Positions 36,938 to 48,520 of a stretch of DNA of 64,000 bases are shown here, one piece after another. The stretch comes from Pseudolabrys sp. Lineage in GTDB: Bacteria > Pseudomonadota > Alphaproteobacteria > Rhizobiales > Xanthobacteraceae. Within the stretch, counting starts at the first letter, position 1. Each line of letters opens with the position of its first letter. The notes beneath the pieces are model-generated. The model did no database searches, had not been told where the DNA came from, and was given only the letters and a program-made list of their open reading frames with translations. A program made the translations under genes and the position numbers. The DNA is taken from the NCBI GenBank assembly GCA_026125895.1, contig JAHCKG010000001.1, positions 1 to 64,000 of the forward strand, read 5' to 3'.

Positions 36938-38752
36938 ATGAGCGACGCTGAGAGCCCGAAAGGTCCCGGTTCCGCGCCGGCCGAGCCGGCCGGCGGCTAT
37001 CGCGTCCTTGCGCGCAAATACCGGCCCGCCAGCTTCGAGGACCTGATCGGCCAGGAGGCCATGGTCCGCACGATCTCGAACGCCTTCGAGACTGGCCGCA
37101 TCCCGCAGGCCTGGATCCTCACCGGCGTGCGCGGCGTCGGCAAGACGACGACCGCCCGCATCCTCGCCCGCGCGCTCAACTACGAGCTGCCCGACGGCTC
37201 GGTGAAGGGCCCGACCATCCACATGCCGGTCATGGGCATCCACGACCAGGCCATCATCGACAGCCGCCACATCGACGTCCTCGAAATGGACGCCGCCTCG
37301 CATAACGGCGTCGACGACGTGCGCCAGATCAACGACGCCGCGCGCTACGCGCCGGTGTCGGCGCGCTACAAGATCTACATCCTCGACGAAGTCCACATGC
37401 TGTCCACCGCAGCGTTCAACGCGCTGCTCAAGACGCTCGAGGAGCCGCCGCCGCACGTCAAGTTCATCTTCGCCACCACCGAGATCCGCAAGGTGCCGGT
37501 CACGGTGCTGTCGCGCTGCCAGCGCTTCGATCTGCGCCGCGTCGATGCCGACGTGCTGATCGCGCATCTGGCCGGCATCGCCGCCAAGGAAGGCATCGAG
37601 GCAGAGCCCGGCGCGCTGGCGCTGATCGCGCGCGCCGCCGAAGGCTCGGTGCGCGATAGCCTGTCGCTGATGGATCAGGCGATCGCGCACGCTGCCGGCC
37701 CGGTGCGCGCCGAGGACGTGCGGCAGATGCTCGGCCTCGCCGACCGCGTCCGCATCGTCGATCTGTTCGAAGCGCTGATGAAGGGCGACATCTCCGCCGC
37801 GCTCACCGAACTGCGCGCGCAATACGACATCGGCGCCGATCCGGCGGTGGTGCTCAGCGATCTCGCCGAGTTCACGCATTTCGTCACGCGCATGAAGGTG
37901 GTGCCGGCCGTCGGCGACGACGTCTCGCTGTCGGAAGCCGAGCGCGTGCGCGGCCGCGCCTTCGCGCAGCAACTCTCTCTCCGCGTGCTGTCGCGCACCT
38001 GGCAGATGCTGCTCAAGGGCATCGGCGAGGTGCAGGCCTCCGGCCGGCCGGTCGCCGCGGCCGAGATGGTGCTGGTGCGCATCGCCTATGCCGCCGATCT
38101 GCCGACGCCCGACGAAGCCCTGCGCTCGCTCACCGAAAACGGCGGCGGCGCGCCGGCCCGCGGTGGCGGTGGCGGCGCTGGGGCTGCCGCGGCGGCGCCG
38201 GTAGCCTCTTCGAATTTCGCGCCGCGGTTTGAGGCCCCGCGCGGCGCGCCGCGCGCCCAGATCGTCGCATCGCAGCCGATGCCGAGCCAGGCGCCGGCCG
38301 CCCGCCGCGACGAGGAGGAGGCCGCGCCCGCGGTCGCCATCAGCTCCTTCGCCGATCTCATCGCCTTCGTCGCCGAGAAGCGCGACATCAACGCCAAGAT
38401 GGCGCTGGAACGCGACGTGCGTCTCGTTCGTTTCGAGGACGGCAAGCTCGAAATCGCCGTGATGCCGAGCGCGCCGAAGGGCCTGGTGCACGAGCTGCAG
38501 CAGAAGCTGTCGACCTGGACCAACCGGCGCTGGATCGTCGTCATCTCGAAGGAGCAGGGCGCGCCGACCTTGCGCGAGCAGGCCAACGACCGGCAGGCCG
38601 CGCTGCGCGACGAGGTGCTCAAGGATCCGCTGGTGCAGGCGGTGCTGAAGAAGTTTCCCGGCGCCAAGGTCGGCGAGATCACGCAGATCGCCGACGAGCC
38701 GCAAATCGCCGAAGGCGCGTTGCCGTCGGTGGACAGTGAAGAGGACGAATAA
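36938..38752 (+). CDS. dnaX: DNA polymerase III subunits gamma/tau
   Basis: The 604-residue clamp-loader ATPase has Walker A GVRGVGKT (63-70), Walker B ILDEVH (148-153) and the SRCQRF sensor segment; domain III follows, then a Pro/Ala/Gly-rich linker (about 400-470) and a tau-type C-terminal domain. The zinc-binding insertion expected around residues 80-110 has none of its usual four cysteines. ATG 36938 is chosen since it begins the conserved N-terminus. The stop overlaps the ebfC start (TAATG), marking a dnaX-ebfC-recR operon. Confidence 0.95.
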   Translation: MSDAESPKGPGSAPAEPAGGYRVLARKYRPASFEDLIGQEAMVRTISNAFETGRIPQAWILTGVRGVGKTTTARILARALNYELPDGSVKGPTIHMPVMGIHDQAIIDSRHIDVLEMDAASHNGVDDVRQINDAARYAPVSARYKIYILDEVHMLSTAAFNALLKTLEEPPPHVKFIFATTEIRKVPVTVLSRCQRFDLRRVDADVLIAHLAGIAAKEGIEAEPGALALIARAAEGSVRDSLSLMDQAIAHAAGPVRAEDVRQMLGLADRVRIVDLFEALMKGDISAALTELRAQYDIGADPAVVLSDLAEFTHFVTRMKVVPAVGDDVSLSEAERVRGRAFAQQLSLRVLSRTWQMLLKGIGEVQASGRPVAAAEMVLVRIAYAADLPTPDEALRSLTENGGGAPARGGGGGAGAAAAAPVASSNFAPRFEAPRGAPRAQIVASQPMPSQAPAARRDEEEAAPAVAISSFADLIAFVAEKRDINAKMALERDVRLVRFEDGKLEIAVMPSAPKGLVHELQQKLSTWTNRRWIVVISKEQGAPTLREQANDRQAALRDEVLKDPLVQAVLKKFPGAKVGEITQIADEPQIAEGALPSVDSEEDE

Positions 38753-39069
38753 TGCGCGATTTCATGGGCATGATGAAGCAGGCCGCGCAACTGCAATCCA
38801 AGATGCAGGAGATGCAGGCCGAGCTCGACACGATCGAGGTGGAAGGCGTCGCCGGCGCCGGGCTGGTGCTGGTCAAGCTCACCGCCAAGGGCGATCTCAA
38901 GCACGTCCACATCGACGTTTCCCTGATGAAGGATTCCGAGAAGGAAGTGCTCGAGGATTTGCTGGTCGCCGCCCATGCCGACGCGCGCCGCAAGGCCGAG
39001 ACGGTGCTCGCCGAAAAGATGAAGGCGATGACCGGCGGCCTGCCGCTGCCGCCGGGGTTGTTGGGGTAG
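38752..39069 (+). CDS. ebfC: YbaB/EbfC family nucleoid-associated protein
   Basis: The 105-residue DNA-binding protein has the family pattern: a Met/Gln-rich N-terminal helix (MMKQAAQLQSKMQEMQAEL), a central beta sheet and a C-terminal helix. It lies between dnaX and recR as in most bacteria and its start overlaps the dnaX stop. It is likely a dimer that coats DNA or aids recombination. Confidence 0.93.
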   Translation: MRDFMGMMKQAAQLQSKMQEMQAELDTIEVEGVAGAGLVLVKLTAKGDLKHVHIDVSLMKDSEKEVLEDLLVAAHADARRKAETVLAEKMKAMTGGLPLPPGLLG

Positions 39070-39093
39070 GATGCATGGCGACGGTCTCTCAAA

Positions 39094-39179
39094 CGTCATG
39101 CCCGGCCTTGTGCCGGGCATCCACGTCTTGGGCGTCGCATTGAAGACGTGGATGGCCGGGACAAGCCCGGCCATGACGG
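39094..39179. repeat. Family D palindromic repeat, copy D1
   Basis: CGTCATGCCCGGCCTTGTGC at the left and GGGACAAGCCCGGCCATGACG at the right, with CCACGTCTT/AAGACGTGG inner arms. It splits the ebfC-recR operon and ends 8 bases before the recR start. Confidence 0.9.
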
Positions 39180-39187
39180 AGTAACGA

Positions 39188-39793
39188 ATGCCCACCGCCG
39201 TTGCCGGACCCGAAATCGAACGCCTGATCCAGCTTCTGGCGCGGCTGCCAGGATTGGGCCCGCGCTCGGCGCGGCGCGCCGCCTTGTTTCTGATCAAGAA
39301 GCGCGAGCAGGTGATGACGCCGCTCACCAATGCGCTGCAGACTGCACTTGAGAAGATTGTGGTGTGCAAGACCTGCGGCAACATCGACACGCAGGACCCG
39401 TGCACGGTGTGCACCGACGTTCGCCGCGATCAGTCGATCCTCGTTGTCGTCGCCGACGTTGCTGATCTCTGGGCGCTGGAGCGCGCGCATGCCGTCAACG
39501 GCCGCTATCATGTGCTCGGCGGCACGCTGTCGCCGCTCGATGGCGTCGGCCCGCAGGATCTGTCGATCGACGCGCTGGTCGCGCGCGCGCACGAGCCGCA
39601 GGTCAACGAGGTCATCCTCGCGCTCAACGCCACGGTCGATGGCCAGACCACGGCGCATTACATCACCGAGCTGCTCACCGATGCCAATGTGAAGGTGACG
39701 CGGCTGGCGCATGGCGTGCCGGTCGGCGGCGAACTCGATTATCTCGATGAAGGCACGCTGTCGGCGGCGATGAAGCAGCGGACGCTGTTTTAG
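39188..39793 (+). CDS. recR: Recombination protein RecR
   Basis: The 201-residue protein has a helix-hairpin-helix N-terminus ([11 protein letters not shown]), a four-Cys zinc finger (C60, C63, C72, C75), a Toprim domain with the VVVADVAD and [12 protein letters not shown] segments, and a C-terminal Walker-like part. RecR works with RecF/RecO to load RecA. It is third in the dnaX-ebfC-recR operon, with repeat D1 inserted before it; the ribosome site GGAG (39178-39181) overlaps the last bases of that repeat. Confidence 0.95.
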   Translation: MPTAVAGPEIERLIQLLARLPGLGPRSARRAALFLIKKREQVMTPLTNALQTALEKIVVCKTCGNIDTQDPCTVCTDVRRDQSILVVVADVADLWALERAHAVNGRYHVLGGTLSPLDGVGPQDLSIDALVARAHEPQVNEVILALNATVDGQTTAHYITELLTDANVKVTRLAHGVPVGGELDYLDEGTLSAAMKQRTLF

Positions 39794-40282
39794 ATGTGCA
39801 TTGCGGAAAGACAAACTCCGCTCATTCCCGCGAAAGCGGGAATCCAGAATCCCAAAACGAACGCCTCTGTTGTCCGCTTCTGGGCCCCCGCCTTCGCGGG
39901 GGCGAGCGGAGTATGGGTTGTCGTCTTCCTGCTGTTAGCCAATGTTGTTCACGCGCAGCAGCCAGCCCAAGCCACCCTCAAGCCCGGTGACACCATCACC
40001 GGCAAGCTGCGACAGGTGGAGACGCGGCATCCGAACGGCACACTGCTCCGCGCCTGGCAGATCGTCTCCGACGCGCCGAAGCCGCTCGCCAAGCCCGACG
40101 AGTTCTGCGACGGGCCGCCGAAGACGTTTCACCTGCTCGTCAGCAAGAACCCGGCGCTGGAAAAGCACCTGCGCAAGCTGCGCGGCAAGACTGTCTCGAT
40201 CGAGGCCGAGAGTTTCTTCTGCTCCGAGACCGCCTGGCATATCGGCGACGCCGTCGTCGGCCAGTGGCGGCTCAAGCCCTGA
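39794..40282 (+). CDS. Exported protein of unknown function with a repeat-derived N-terminus
   Basis: This 162-residue frame begins right after the recR stop. Residues 8-40 (LIPAKAGIQ through FAPAFAGASG-like sequence) are encoded by repeat E3. Residues 41-54 then form a hydrophobic core ending VVHA, a signal peptidase site. The mature part (about 108 residues) is a small domain with two Cys (FCDGPP and FFCSETAW) that may pair; I do not recognise a family. No other in-frame start exists between the repeat and the hydrophobic core, so either the repeat is translated or the gene lost its start. Confidence 0.6.
   Translation: MCIAERQTPLIPAKAGIQNPKTNASVVRFWAPAFAGASGVWVVVFLLLANVVHAQQPAQATLKPGDTITGKLRQVETRHPNGTLLRAWQIVSDAPKPLAKPDEFCDGPPKTFHLLVSKNPALEKHLRKLRGKTVSIEAESFFCSETAWHIGDAVVGQWRLKP
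39816..39911. repeat. Family E palindromic repeat, copy E3, inside a coding frame
   Basis: Terminal CTCCGCTC and GAGCGGAG inverted ends enclose CATTCCCGCGAAAGCGGGAA and GCCCCCGCCTTCGCGGGGGC. The whole unit is open in the frame of the downstream exported protein. Confidence 0.88.
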
Positions 40283-40328
40283 ACTTCGTCGCTTCAGTGC
40301 ATGCTGTGATTCCGGGAGGCGCGCCAAC

Positions 40329-40424
40329 CTCCGCTCATCCCCGCGAATGCGGGGATCCAGTTCTTGAAGTCAAAGGTTTTGCGACCTAGCTCCTGGGCCC
40401 CCGCTTTCGCGGGGGCGAGCGGAA
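40329..40424. repeat. Family E palindromic repeat, copy E4
   Basis: CTCCGCTCATCCCCGCGAAT at the left and CGCGGGGGCGAGCGGAA at the right. It separates the convergent exported-protein and AraC regulator genes. Confidence 0.88.
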
Positions 40425-40443
40425 TGTGACGCGACCGCGTATC

Positions 40444-42610
<2,167 letters not shown>

Positions 42611-42612
42611 CG

Positions 42613-42689
42613 AATTCCGCTCACCCCCGCGAAAGCGGGGCTCCAGAAAGCCAAGAGCTGGGCCCCGCTTTCGCGGGGACGAGCGGAGA
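42613..42689. repeat. Family E palindromic repeat, copy E5
   Basis: ATTCCGCTCACCCCCGCGAA at the left and TCGCGGGGACGAGCGGAG at the right, between the convergent pobA and AmpG-like genes. Confidence 0.86.
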
Positions 42690-42691
42690 TT

Positions 42692-44053
42692 CTAGTTCTT
42701 GCGCGAATTCTCCAGCGCCTTGAAATGCCCGCGGGCCTGCAGCCACCACAGCAGGATGAGCGACGGGATCGCGGCCAGCGCCGTGATGATAAAGAACGTC
42801 ACCCAGCCCCAGTCCTCGGCGATGAAGCCGCCGCCGGAGGCGAGCGTGGTGCGGCCGACCGCGGCGAGCGCGGTGAGCAGCGCGTATTGCGTCGCCGTGT
42901 GGGCGCGGTTGCCGCACAGCGCCGACAGATAGGCGACGAAGATCACGGTGCCGATGGCGCCGGTGAAATTCTCGACGATGATCGTCACCGTCAGCGCCGG
43001 GACGCTGACGCCGACGACGGCGAGCCACGAGAAGGTCAGGTTCGACACCATCTGCACGATGCCGCCGATCCACAGGCTGGTGGCGAGCGGCAGCGCGCGC
43101 ACGATGGCGCCGCCGGCAAAGCCGCCGATCAGCGCCGCGGCGAGCCCGACGCCTTTCACCACGGCGGCATAAGTCGCCTTGTCGAAGCCGATGTCGATGA
43201 CGAAGGCTGCGGTCAGCGCGCCGGCGAAAGCGTCGCAGAACTTGTAGAGCACGACGAACAGCAGCACGACGATCGCTGCATCGCGCGCCAGGAATTCGCC
43301 GAAGGCGCCGGTCGCCGTCTCGACGAGGCGCTGCAACGGATTGTGCGAATGATCGACGGCCGCGGGCGCCGCCGGTTCGCGCGCGGCGAGGCTGGCGGCG
43401 ATGCCGATGACCATGGCGAAGGCGGCGCCGACATAGCCCCACATCCACACATGGGCGCGCGGCACGCCCTTGTATTCGAGCCAGGCGACGAGAAACAGCA
43501 CGCCGGCGCCGGAGGCCAGCATGCCGATGCGGTAGGCGGCGACATAGCCGGCCATGCCGGCGCCCTGTTCGCTCGGCTCCAGGCTTTCGACGCGGAAGGC
43601 GTCGATGACGATGTCCTGCGTCGCCGAGGCGGTGGCGACCAGCACCGCGCCGAAGATGATCAGCGGCAGCGACTTCAAGGGATCGCACAGGCCGAGGAAG
43701 ACGATGGTGACGAAGAGGAGGAGTTGCGTGAACACCAGCCAGCCGCGCCGCCGGCCGAGCAGGCGCGACAGCACCGGCACGTCGAGCGCGTCGATCAGCG
43801 GCGCCCACAGGAACTTGAAGGTGTAGGGCAGGCCGACCAGCGAGAACAGGCCGATGGTGGCGAGATCGACATGGCTCTCGGTCAGCCACACCGCCAGCGT
43901 CGAGCCCGACAGCGCCAGCGGCAGGCCGGACGAGAAGCCGAGCAGCAGCACGATGAGCACGCGCGGCTTGAGATAGACCGCCAGCGCCTCGGCAACGGAG
44001 CGGCGGGGGGCGGGGCTATCGGCGTTCGCGTCGGCTTCGGGCGTGGCGGTCAT
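42692..44053 (-). CDS. AmpG-like MFS transporter (muropeptide permease family)
   Basis: The 453-residue inner-membrane protein has about 12-14 hydrophobic segments and AmpG hallmarks near the N-terminus: GFSSGLPLALSGSTLAVWL and LPYTFKFLWAPLID, with a basic RRRGWL loop after helix 3. AmpG imports anhydro-muropeptides released during wall turnover, feeding recycling and in some species beta-lactamase induction. No ampR/ampD genes are nearby. Specificity is inferred from family motifs. Confidence 0.87.
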   Translation of the reverse strand: MTATPEADANADSPAPRRSVAEALAVYLKPRVLIVLLLGFSSGLPLALSGSTLAVWLTESHVDLATIGLFSLVGLPYTFKFLWAPLIDALDVPVLSRLLGRRRGWLVFTQLLLFVTIVFLGLCDPLKSLPLIIFGAVLVATASATQDIVIDAFRVESLEPSEQGAGMAGYVAAYRIGMLASGAGVLFLVAWLEYKGVPRAHVWMWGYVGAAFAMVIGIAASLAAREPAAPAAVDHSHNPLQRLVETATGAFGEFLARDAAIVVLLFVVLYKFCDAFAGALTAAFVIDIGFDKATYAAVVKGVGLAAALIGGFAGGAIVRALPLATSLWIGGIVQMVSNLTFSWLAVVGVSVPALTVTIIVENFTGAIGTVIFVAYLSALCGNRAHTATQYALLTALAAVGRTTLASGGGFIAEDWGWVTFFIITALAAIPSLILLWWLQARGHFKALENSRKN

Positions 44054-44065
44054 GAATCACTTTCT

Positions 44066-44169
44066 ACGTCATTCCGGGGCGCGCCGACAGGCGCGAGCCC
44101 GGAATCCATAACCCCGGTCTGTGAGTATGGATTCCGGGCCTGGCCCTTCGGGCCATCCCGGAATGACGA
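44066..44169. repeat. Family F palindromic repeat, copy F1
   Basis: ACGTCATTCCGGGGCGCGCC at the left and GGCCATCCCGGAATGACG at the right, with GAATCCATA/TATGGATTC inside. It lies upstream of the AmpG-like gene and after rmuC. Confidence 0.88.
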
Positions 44170-44176
44170 AGAAAGC

Positions 44177-45316
44177 CTACTCCCCCGCGACCTTGCGCAC
44201 CGGCGCCGCGATCACCTCGGCGGTGGCCGGGGTGTCGGCGTCGAAATCGAGACCCTCGATCTTGCCGGCGCGCTTCTCGATCTTGCCGGTCGAGATCAGG
44301 ATCTGGTCGATGTCGGCATTGGCCTGGTTGAAATGCGACTGCAGCTTGCGGACGCGGTCGCTCAGCAGGCCGACGTCCTTGAGCATCATGCCGACTTCGG
44401 TGCGGATCTGGTCGGCGGCCTCGCGCATCGCCGCGTCCTTGCGCACCTGCTTGATCACCTGGATCGCCATGACCATCAAAGTCGGGGACACGATCATGAC
44501 GCGGGCGCGCTGCGCCTTCTGCACCAGGTCGTCGAATTGCTCGTGCAGATCGGCATAGACCGACTCCGACGGAATGAACATCAGCGCGATGTCCTGCGTC
44601 TCGCCGGGGATGAGGTATTTGCCGGCGATGTCGGACACGTGCTTGGCGATGTCGGTGCGCACCCGCGCCGCCGCCAGCTTGCGCTCCTCGTCGGTCTGCG
44701 CGTCGCGCAGCGCGGTCATCGCCTCGAGGGGAAACTTGGCGTCGATCACCAGCGGCCCGGAATCCGGCATGAACACCACGCAATCCGGCTTGGTGCGGTT
44801 CGACAACGTGTACTGGAATTCGAACGCGCCCTTGGGCAGCACGTCGGCGACGATGGCTTCGAGCTGGCCCTGGCCGAAGGCGCCGCGCGACTGCTTGTTG
44901 CTCAGCACGCTCTGCAACGACGTCACCGTCGAGGACAGTTCGGTGATGTTTTTCTGCGCCTGGTCGATGACGGCGAGCCGCGAGTGCAGCGCCTGCAAAT
45001 GATCGGAGGTGTTCTTGGCGGTCGTCTTCATCGACTCGCCGATGTTCTGGCTCACCGCGTCGAGGCGGGTGTTGACCGTCTGTGCCAACTGGCCGTGCGC
45101 GTTCTGCAGCCACGCGCCCATGGCGTCGAGCCGCGCGTTGAGCTCGCGTAAGCGCTGGTCCTGCTCCTCGTCCACCATCGGTTTCGGCGGCCGCAGCAGG
45201 ATGACGAGGATGGCGACGACGCCGACGGCGAGCGCGGCAAGCACCCCGAGCGCGACGGGGAGGGCGGCGGGCGATTGCAGCAGGGCCTGGAGGGAGGCGG
45301 ACAGGTTTTCGGTCAT
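44177..45316 (-). CDS. rmuC: DNA recombination protein RmuC
   Basis: The 379-residue protein has an N-terminal membrane helix (about 17-38), a coiled-coil region (about 45-130) and the RmuC nuclease-like domain (about 150-330) with the conserved DAKFPLEAM and FIPSESVYA segments. RmuC limits inversion at short inverted repeats in E. coli; this is of interest given the many palindromes in this DNA. The start is ATG 45316. Confidence 0.93.
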   Translation of the reverse strand: MTENLSASLQALLQSPAALPVALGVLAALAVGVVAILVILLRPPKPMVDEEQDQRLRELNARLDAMGAWLQNAHGQLAQTVNTRLDAVSQNIGESMKTTAKNTSDHLQALHSRLAVIDQAQKNITELSSTVTSLQSVLSNKQSRGAFGQGQLEAIVADVLPKGAFEFQYTLSNRTKPDCVVFMPDSGPLVIDAKFPLEAMTALRDAQTDEERKLAAARVRTDIAKHVSDIAGKYLIPGETQDIALMFIPSESVYADLHEQFDDLVQKAQRARVMIVSPTLMVMAIQVIKQVRKDAAMREAADQIRTEVGMMLKDVGLLSDRVRKLQSHFNQANADIDQILISTGKIEKRAGKIEGLDFDADTPATAEVIAAPVRKVAGE

Positions 45317-45444
45317 GGCCCGGGTTTTACCGCGATTCGGGCGTCGAGGGAACGAAGAGCGAACGGGCGGCCGGGACCCGCCAAAACGGCCGGTTTCCGC
45401 CCGGTTCCGTTGACCTTCCGCCCGCCAGCCCTTACATCGCCGCC

Positions 45445-46002
45445 ATGGCGATCCGCGACATTCTCATCATTCCCGAAAAGAAGCTCCGGCTGAAGTCCGA
45501 GCCGATCTCGGCGTTCGACAAGACGCTGCGCACCCTGGTCGACGACATGTTCGAGACCATGTACGAGGCGCCCGGCATCGGGCTGGCCGCGATCCAGATC
45601 GGCGAGCCGCTGCGCGTCATCACCATCGACGTCGCCAAGAAGGACGACCCGAAGGAACCGCAGCTCTTCATCAATCCGGAGATCGTGTGGTCGTCGGAAG
45701 AAACCTCGACCTACGAGGAAGGCTGCCTGTCGATCCCCGAATATTACGAGGAGGTCGAGCGGCCGGCCAAGGTTCGGGTGAAGTATTTCGATGCCGACGG
45801 CAAGGCGCACGAGGTCGAGGCCGATGGCCTGCTCGCCACCTGCCTGCAGCACGAGATCGATCACATCAACGGCGTGCTGTTCATCGACCACATTTCCAAG
45901 CTGAAGCGCGATCGCGTGATCAAGAAGTTCACCAAGGCCGCCAAGCACGGCGTCTCGCCGTCGCTCGCCAAGGACAAAGAGCCGTCGCATCATATTGGTT
46001 AG
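45445..46002 (+). CDS. def: Peptide deformylase
   Basis: The 185-residue metalloenzyme removes the formyl group from nascent proteins. All three motifs are present: [10 protein letters not shown] (45-53 region), EGCLSIPE with metal ligand Cys94, and QHEIDH with His136, Glu137 and His140. It precedes fmt, as is common, with repeat A4 between them. Confidence 0.96.
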   Translation: MAIRDILIIPEKKLRLKSEPISAFDKTLRTLVDDMFETMYEAPGIGLAAIQIGEPLRVITIDVAKKDDPKEPQLFINPEIVWSSEETSTYEEGCLSIPEYYEEVERPAKVRVKYFDADGKAHEVEADGLLATCLQHEIDHINGVLFIDHISKLKRDRVIKKFTKAAKHGVSPSLAKDKEPSHHIG

Positions 46003-46006
46003 CTTT

Positions 46007-46096
46007 CTTTGTGGGGGAGGGTCAGGGAGGGGGGTAATCGCGATGCGCACCGCCACGACCCCCACCCCCGACCCCTCCCCACAAGGGGGAGGGGAG
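46007..46096. repeat. Family A palindromic repeat, copy A4
   Basis: Left arm is shortened (CTTTGTGGGGGAGGG) and the right arm is complete (CCCCTCCCCACAAGGGGGAG). It lies between def and fmt. Confidence 0.84.
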
Positions 46097-46112
46097 TTAC
46101 AGAGTTCGCCTC

Positions 46113-47036
46113 ATGCCTCTCCGCCTCATCTTCATGGGCACGCCGGATTTCGCGGTGCCGACCTTGCTGGCGCTGCATGCGGCCGGCCATGACATCGTCG
46201 GCGTCTATACGCGCGCGGCGAAGCCCGGCGGGCGGCGCGGTCTCGATCTCAAGCCGACGCCGGTGGAGCGCGAAGCCACCAAGCTCGGCCTTCCGGTGCT
46301 GACGCCGAAGTCGCTGCGCAACGACGAGGCGCAGGCCGAGTTCGCCCGCTTCAACGCCGACGCCGCCATCGTTGTCGCCTATGGCCTGATCCTGCCGAAG
46401 CCGATCCTGGACGCGCCGCGGCTCGGCTGCTTCAACGTCCATGCCTCGCTGCTGCCGCGCTGGCGCGGCGCGGCGCCGATCCATCGCGCCATCATGGCCG
46501 GCGATGCCGAGACCGGCGTCACCATCATGCAGATGGACGAGGGCCTCGACACCGGCGCGATGATGATGCGCGAGTCGATGCCAATCGCGGCCGACGCCAC
46601 CACCGGCGAACTGCACGATGCGCTGGCAGCGATGGGTGCGCGGCTGATGCCGGTGGCGCTCGCCGCCGCCGATCGCGGTTCGCTCAAGCCGACGCCGCAG
46701 CCGGCCGAGGGCGTTACCTACGCCGAGAAGCTCTCCAAGTCGGAATCGCGCATCGACTGGGGCAAGCCGGCGCGCGACGTGCACAATCACATCCGCGGGC
46801 TGTCGCCGTTTCCCGGCGCCTGGTTCGAGTTCGACGGCGCGCGCGTCAAGGTGCTGCGTTCGACGTTGGGGCAGGGCGCGGGTGCCGCCGGTACCGCGCT
46901 CGACGATCGGCTCACCGTCGCCTGCGGCGATGGCGCGGTGCGTCTCGTTCAGGTGCAGCGCGAAGGCAAGAAGGCGATGAGCGCCGAGGAATTCCTGCGC
47001 GGCAATGCACTGAAAACCGGAACGGCGCTGTCATGA
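46113..47036 (+). CDS. fmt: Methionyl-tRNA formyltransferase
   Basis: The 307-residue enzyme formylates initiator Met-tRNA. The formyl-transferase domain has the catalytic Asn108 and His110 in [13 protein letters not shown] and Asp146 in MDEGLDTG; the C-terminal OB-like tRNA-binding domain runs from about 205 to 300. It overlaps the following acetyltransferase gene by four bases (ATGA). Confidence 0.96.
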   Translation: MPLRLIFMGTPDFAVPTLLALHAAGHDIVGVYTRAAKPGGRRGLDLKPTPVEREATKLGLPVLTPKSLRNDEAQAEFARFNADAAIVVAYGLILPKPILDAPRLGCFNVHASLLPRWRGAAPIHRAIMAGDAETGVTIMQMDEGLDTGAMMMRESMPIAADATTGELHDALAAMGARLMPVALAAADRGSLKPTPQPAEGVTYAEKLSKSESRIDWGKPARDVHNHIRGLSPFPGAWFEFDGARVKVLRSTLGQGAGAAGTALDDRLTVACGDGAVRLVQVQREGKKAMSAEEFLRGNALKTGTALS

Positions 47037-47536
47037 ATCCCGCCGTTCGCGCCGAAACGCCGGCCGATTTCGCCGCCATTCGCGCGATCAACACCGTTGC
47101 CTTTGGCGGCGCGCAGGAAGCCGCGCTGGTCGATGCATTGCGCGGCGATGGCGATCTGGTGCTGTCGCTGGTGGCGGAAGCGGGCGACGATATCGTCGGC
47201 CACGTCGCGTTCTCGCGCATGCAGGTCGAACAGGATGGCCGCGCCGCGCCGGCGGTCTCGCTGGCGCCGCTCGCCGTGCGCCCGGAGCATCATCGCAGGG
47301 GCCTCGGCACGGCGCTGGTGCAAAGCGGCCTGAAGCAGCTCACCGAACGCGGCGAGACCCTGGTCTTCGTCCTCGGCGAGCCTGAGTACTACGGCCGCTT
47401 CGGCTTCATGACTGCGCCCGCGGCGCGTTTCACCTCGCCTTACGCCGGACCGTATTTCCAGTCTTTGACGCTGTCGCCGCAAGCACCGTCGTCCGGCGCC
47501 GTGCGCTACGCGCGCGCCTTTGCCTCAGTGTCCTGA
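47033..47536 (+). CDS. GNAT family N-acetyltransferase
   Basis: The 167-residue protein has the GNAT acetyl-CoA motif A ([20 protein letters not shown]), with the R/Q-x-x-G-x-G/A loop as RRGLGT. Its overall form resembles YhbS-type acetyltransferases. It is translationally coupled to fmt and ends just before truA. The substrate is unknown. Confidence 0.88.
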   Translation: MNPAVRAETPADFAAIRAINTVAFGGAQEAALVDALRGDGDLVLSLVAEAGDDIVGHVAFSRMQVEQDGRAAPAVSLAPLAVRPEHHRRGLGTALVQSGLKQLTERGETLVFVLGEPEYYGRFGFMTAPAARFTSPYAGPYFQSLTLSPQAPSSGAVRYARAFASVS

Positions 47537-47537
47537 C

Positions 47538-48284
47538 ATGCCGCGCTACAAACTCATCATCGAATATGACGGCGCGCCGTTCTGCGGCTGGCAGTATCAG
47601 ACCGACCAGGTCACGGTGCAGGGCGTGCTGACGCAGGCCGTCAAGGCGCTGTCCGGCGAGGACGTGCTGGTGCAGGGCGCCGGCCGCACCGACGCCGGCG
47701 TGCATGCGCGCGGCCAGGTGGCGCATGTCGATCTGACGCGCGACTGGAAGACCGACACCGTGCGCGATGCGCTCAATGCGCATTTGCGGCCGCATCCGGT
47801 GGCGGTGCTGAGCGCCGAGCAGGTCGGCGACGACTTCAATGCGCGCATGTCGGCGATCAAGCGCCATTACTTCTATCGCATCGTCAACCGCCGGCCCGAT
47901 CTGACCTTCGACGTCAAATACGCCTGGCGCGTCGCCCGTCCGCTCGATGCCGAGGCGATGCATCACGCGGCGCAGCGCCTCGTCGGCAAGCACGACTTCA
48001 CCACCTTCCGCTCCACCGAGTGCCAGGCCAAGTCGCCGGACAAGACGCTCGACCGTCTCGACGTCACGCGCATCGGCGACGAGGTTCACGTCTTCGCCTC
48101 GGCGCGCTCGTTTCTGCACAACCAGGTGCGCTCGATGGTCGGCACCTTGATGAGCACCGGCCTCACCGGGCCGGGCGCCTGGACGGCGGACGATATGACG
48201 CGAGCGCTGGAAGCGCGCGACCGCACCGCCTGCGGCCAGGTGGCGCCGCCGGACGGGTTGTATTTGATGAAGGTGGATTATTGA
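47538..48284 (+). CDS. truA: tRNA pseudouridine(38-40) synthase TruA
   Basis: The 248-residue enzyme makes pseudouridine at positions 38-40 of the tRNA anticodon arm. The catalytic Asp52 lies in [17 protein letters not shown] 47538 starts one base after the acetyltransferase stop, completing an fmt-GNAT-truA operon. The C-terminal motif [13 protein letters not shown] is intact. Confidence 0.96.
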   Translation: MPRYKLIIEYDGAPFCGWQYQTDQVTVQGVLTQAVKALSGEDVLVQGAGRTDAGVHARGQVAHVDLTRDWKTDTVRDALNAHLRPHPVAVLSAEQVGDDFNARMSAIKRHYFYRIVNRRPDLTFDVKYAWRVARPLDAEAMHHAAQRLVGKHDFTTFRSTECQAKSPDKTLDRLDVTRIGDEVHVFASARSFLHNQVRSMVGTLMSTGLTGPGAWTADDMTRALEARDRTACGQVAPPDGLYLMKVDY

Positions 48285-48293
48285 CGCCTTCTT

Positions 48294-48436
48294 CCCCTCT
48301 CCCCTTGTGGGAGAGGGTGCCCGAGCGAATGAAATGAGCGAGGGCGGGTGAGGGGTCAGAGTTCGATTTGAATGTCGACCCCTCACCCGGCTCAGCCCTG
48401 CGGGCTTCGCCACCCTCTCCCACAAGGGGAGAGGGT
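48294..48436. repeat. Family B palindromic repeat, copy B1
   Basis: CTCTCCCCTTGTGGGAGAGG at the left and its inverse CCTCTCCCACAAGGGGAGAG-type right arm, with GGCGGGTGAGGGGTC and CCCCTCACCCGG inside. It lies between truA and the OsmC gene. Confidence 0.9.
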
Positions 48437-48520
48437 AAGAAGCGGGCCTTTTTGCAACGATCTTGCCGCGCCATGCGTTACCCCACTTCGGATGGCGGTT
48501 TTCAGCACAGGAGCGATCTC

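Noticed and set aside
42725-45151. 800-residue plus-strand frame opposite the AmpG-like and rmuC genes
   Set aside because: It runs across two real genes and repeat F1, with low-complexity composition.
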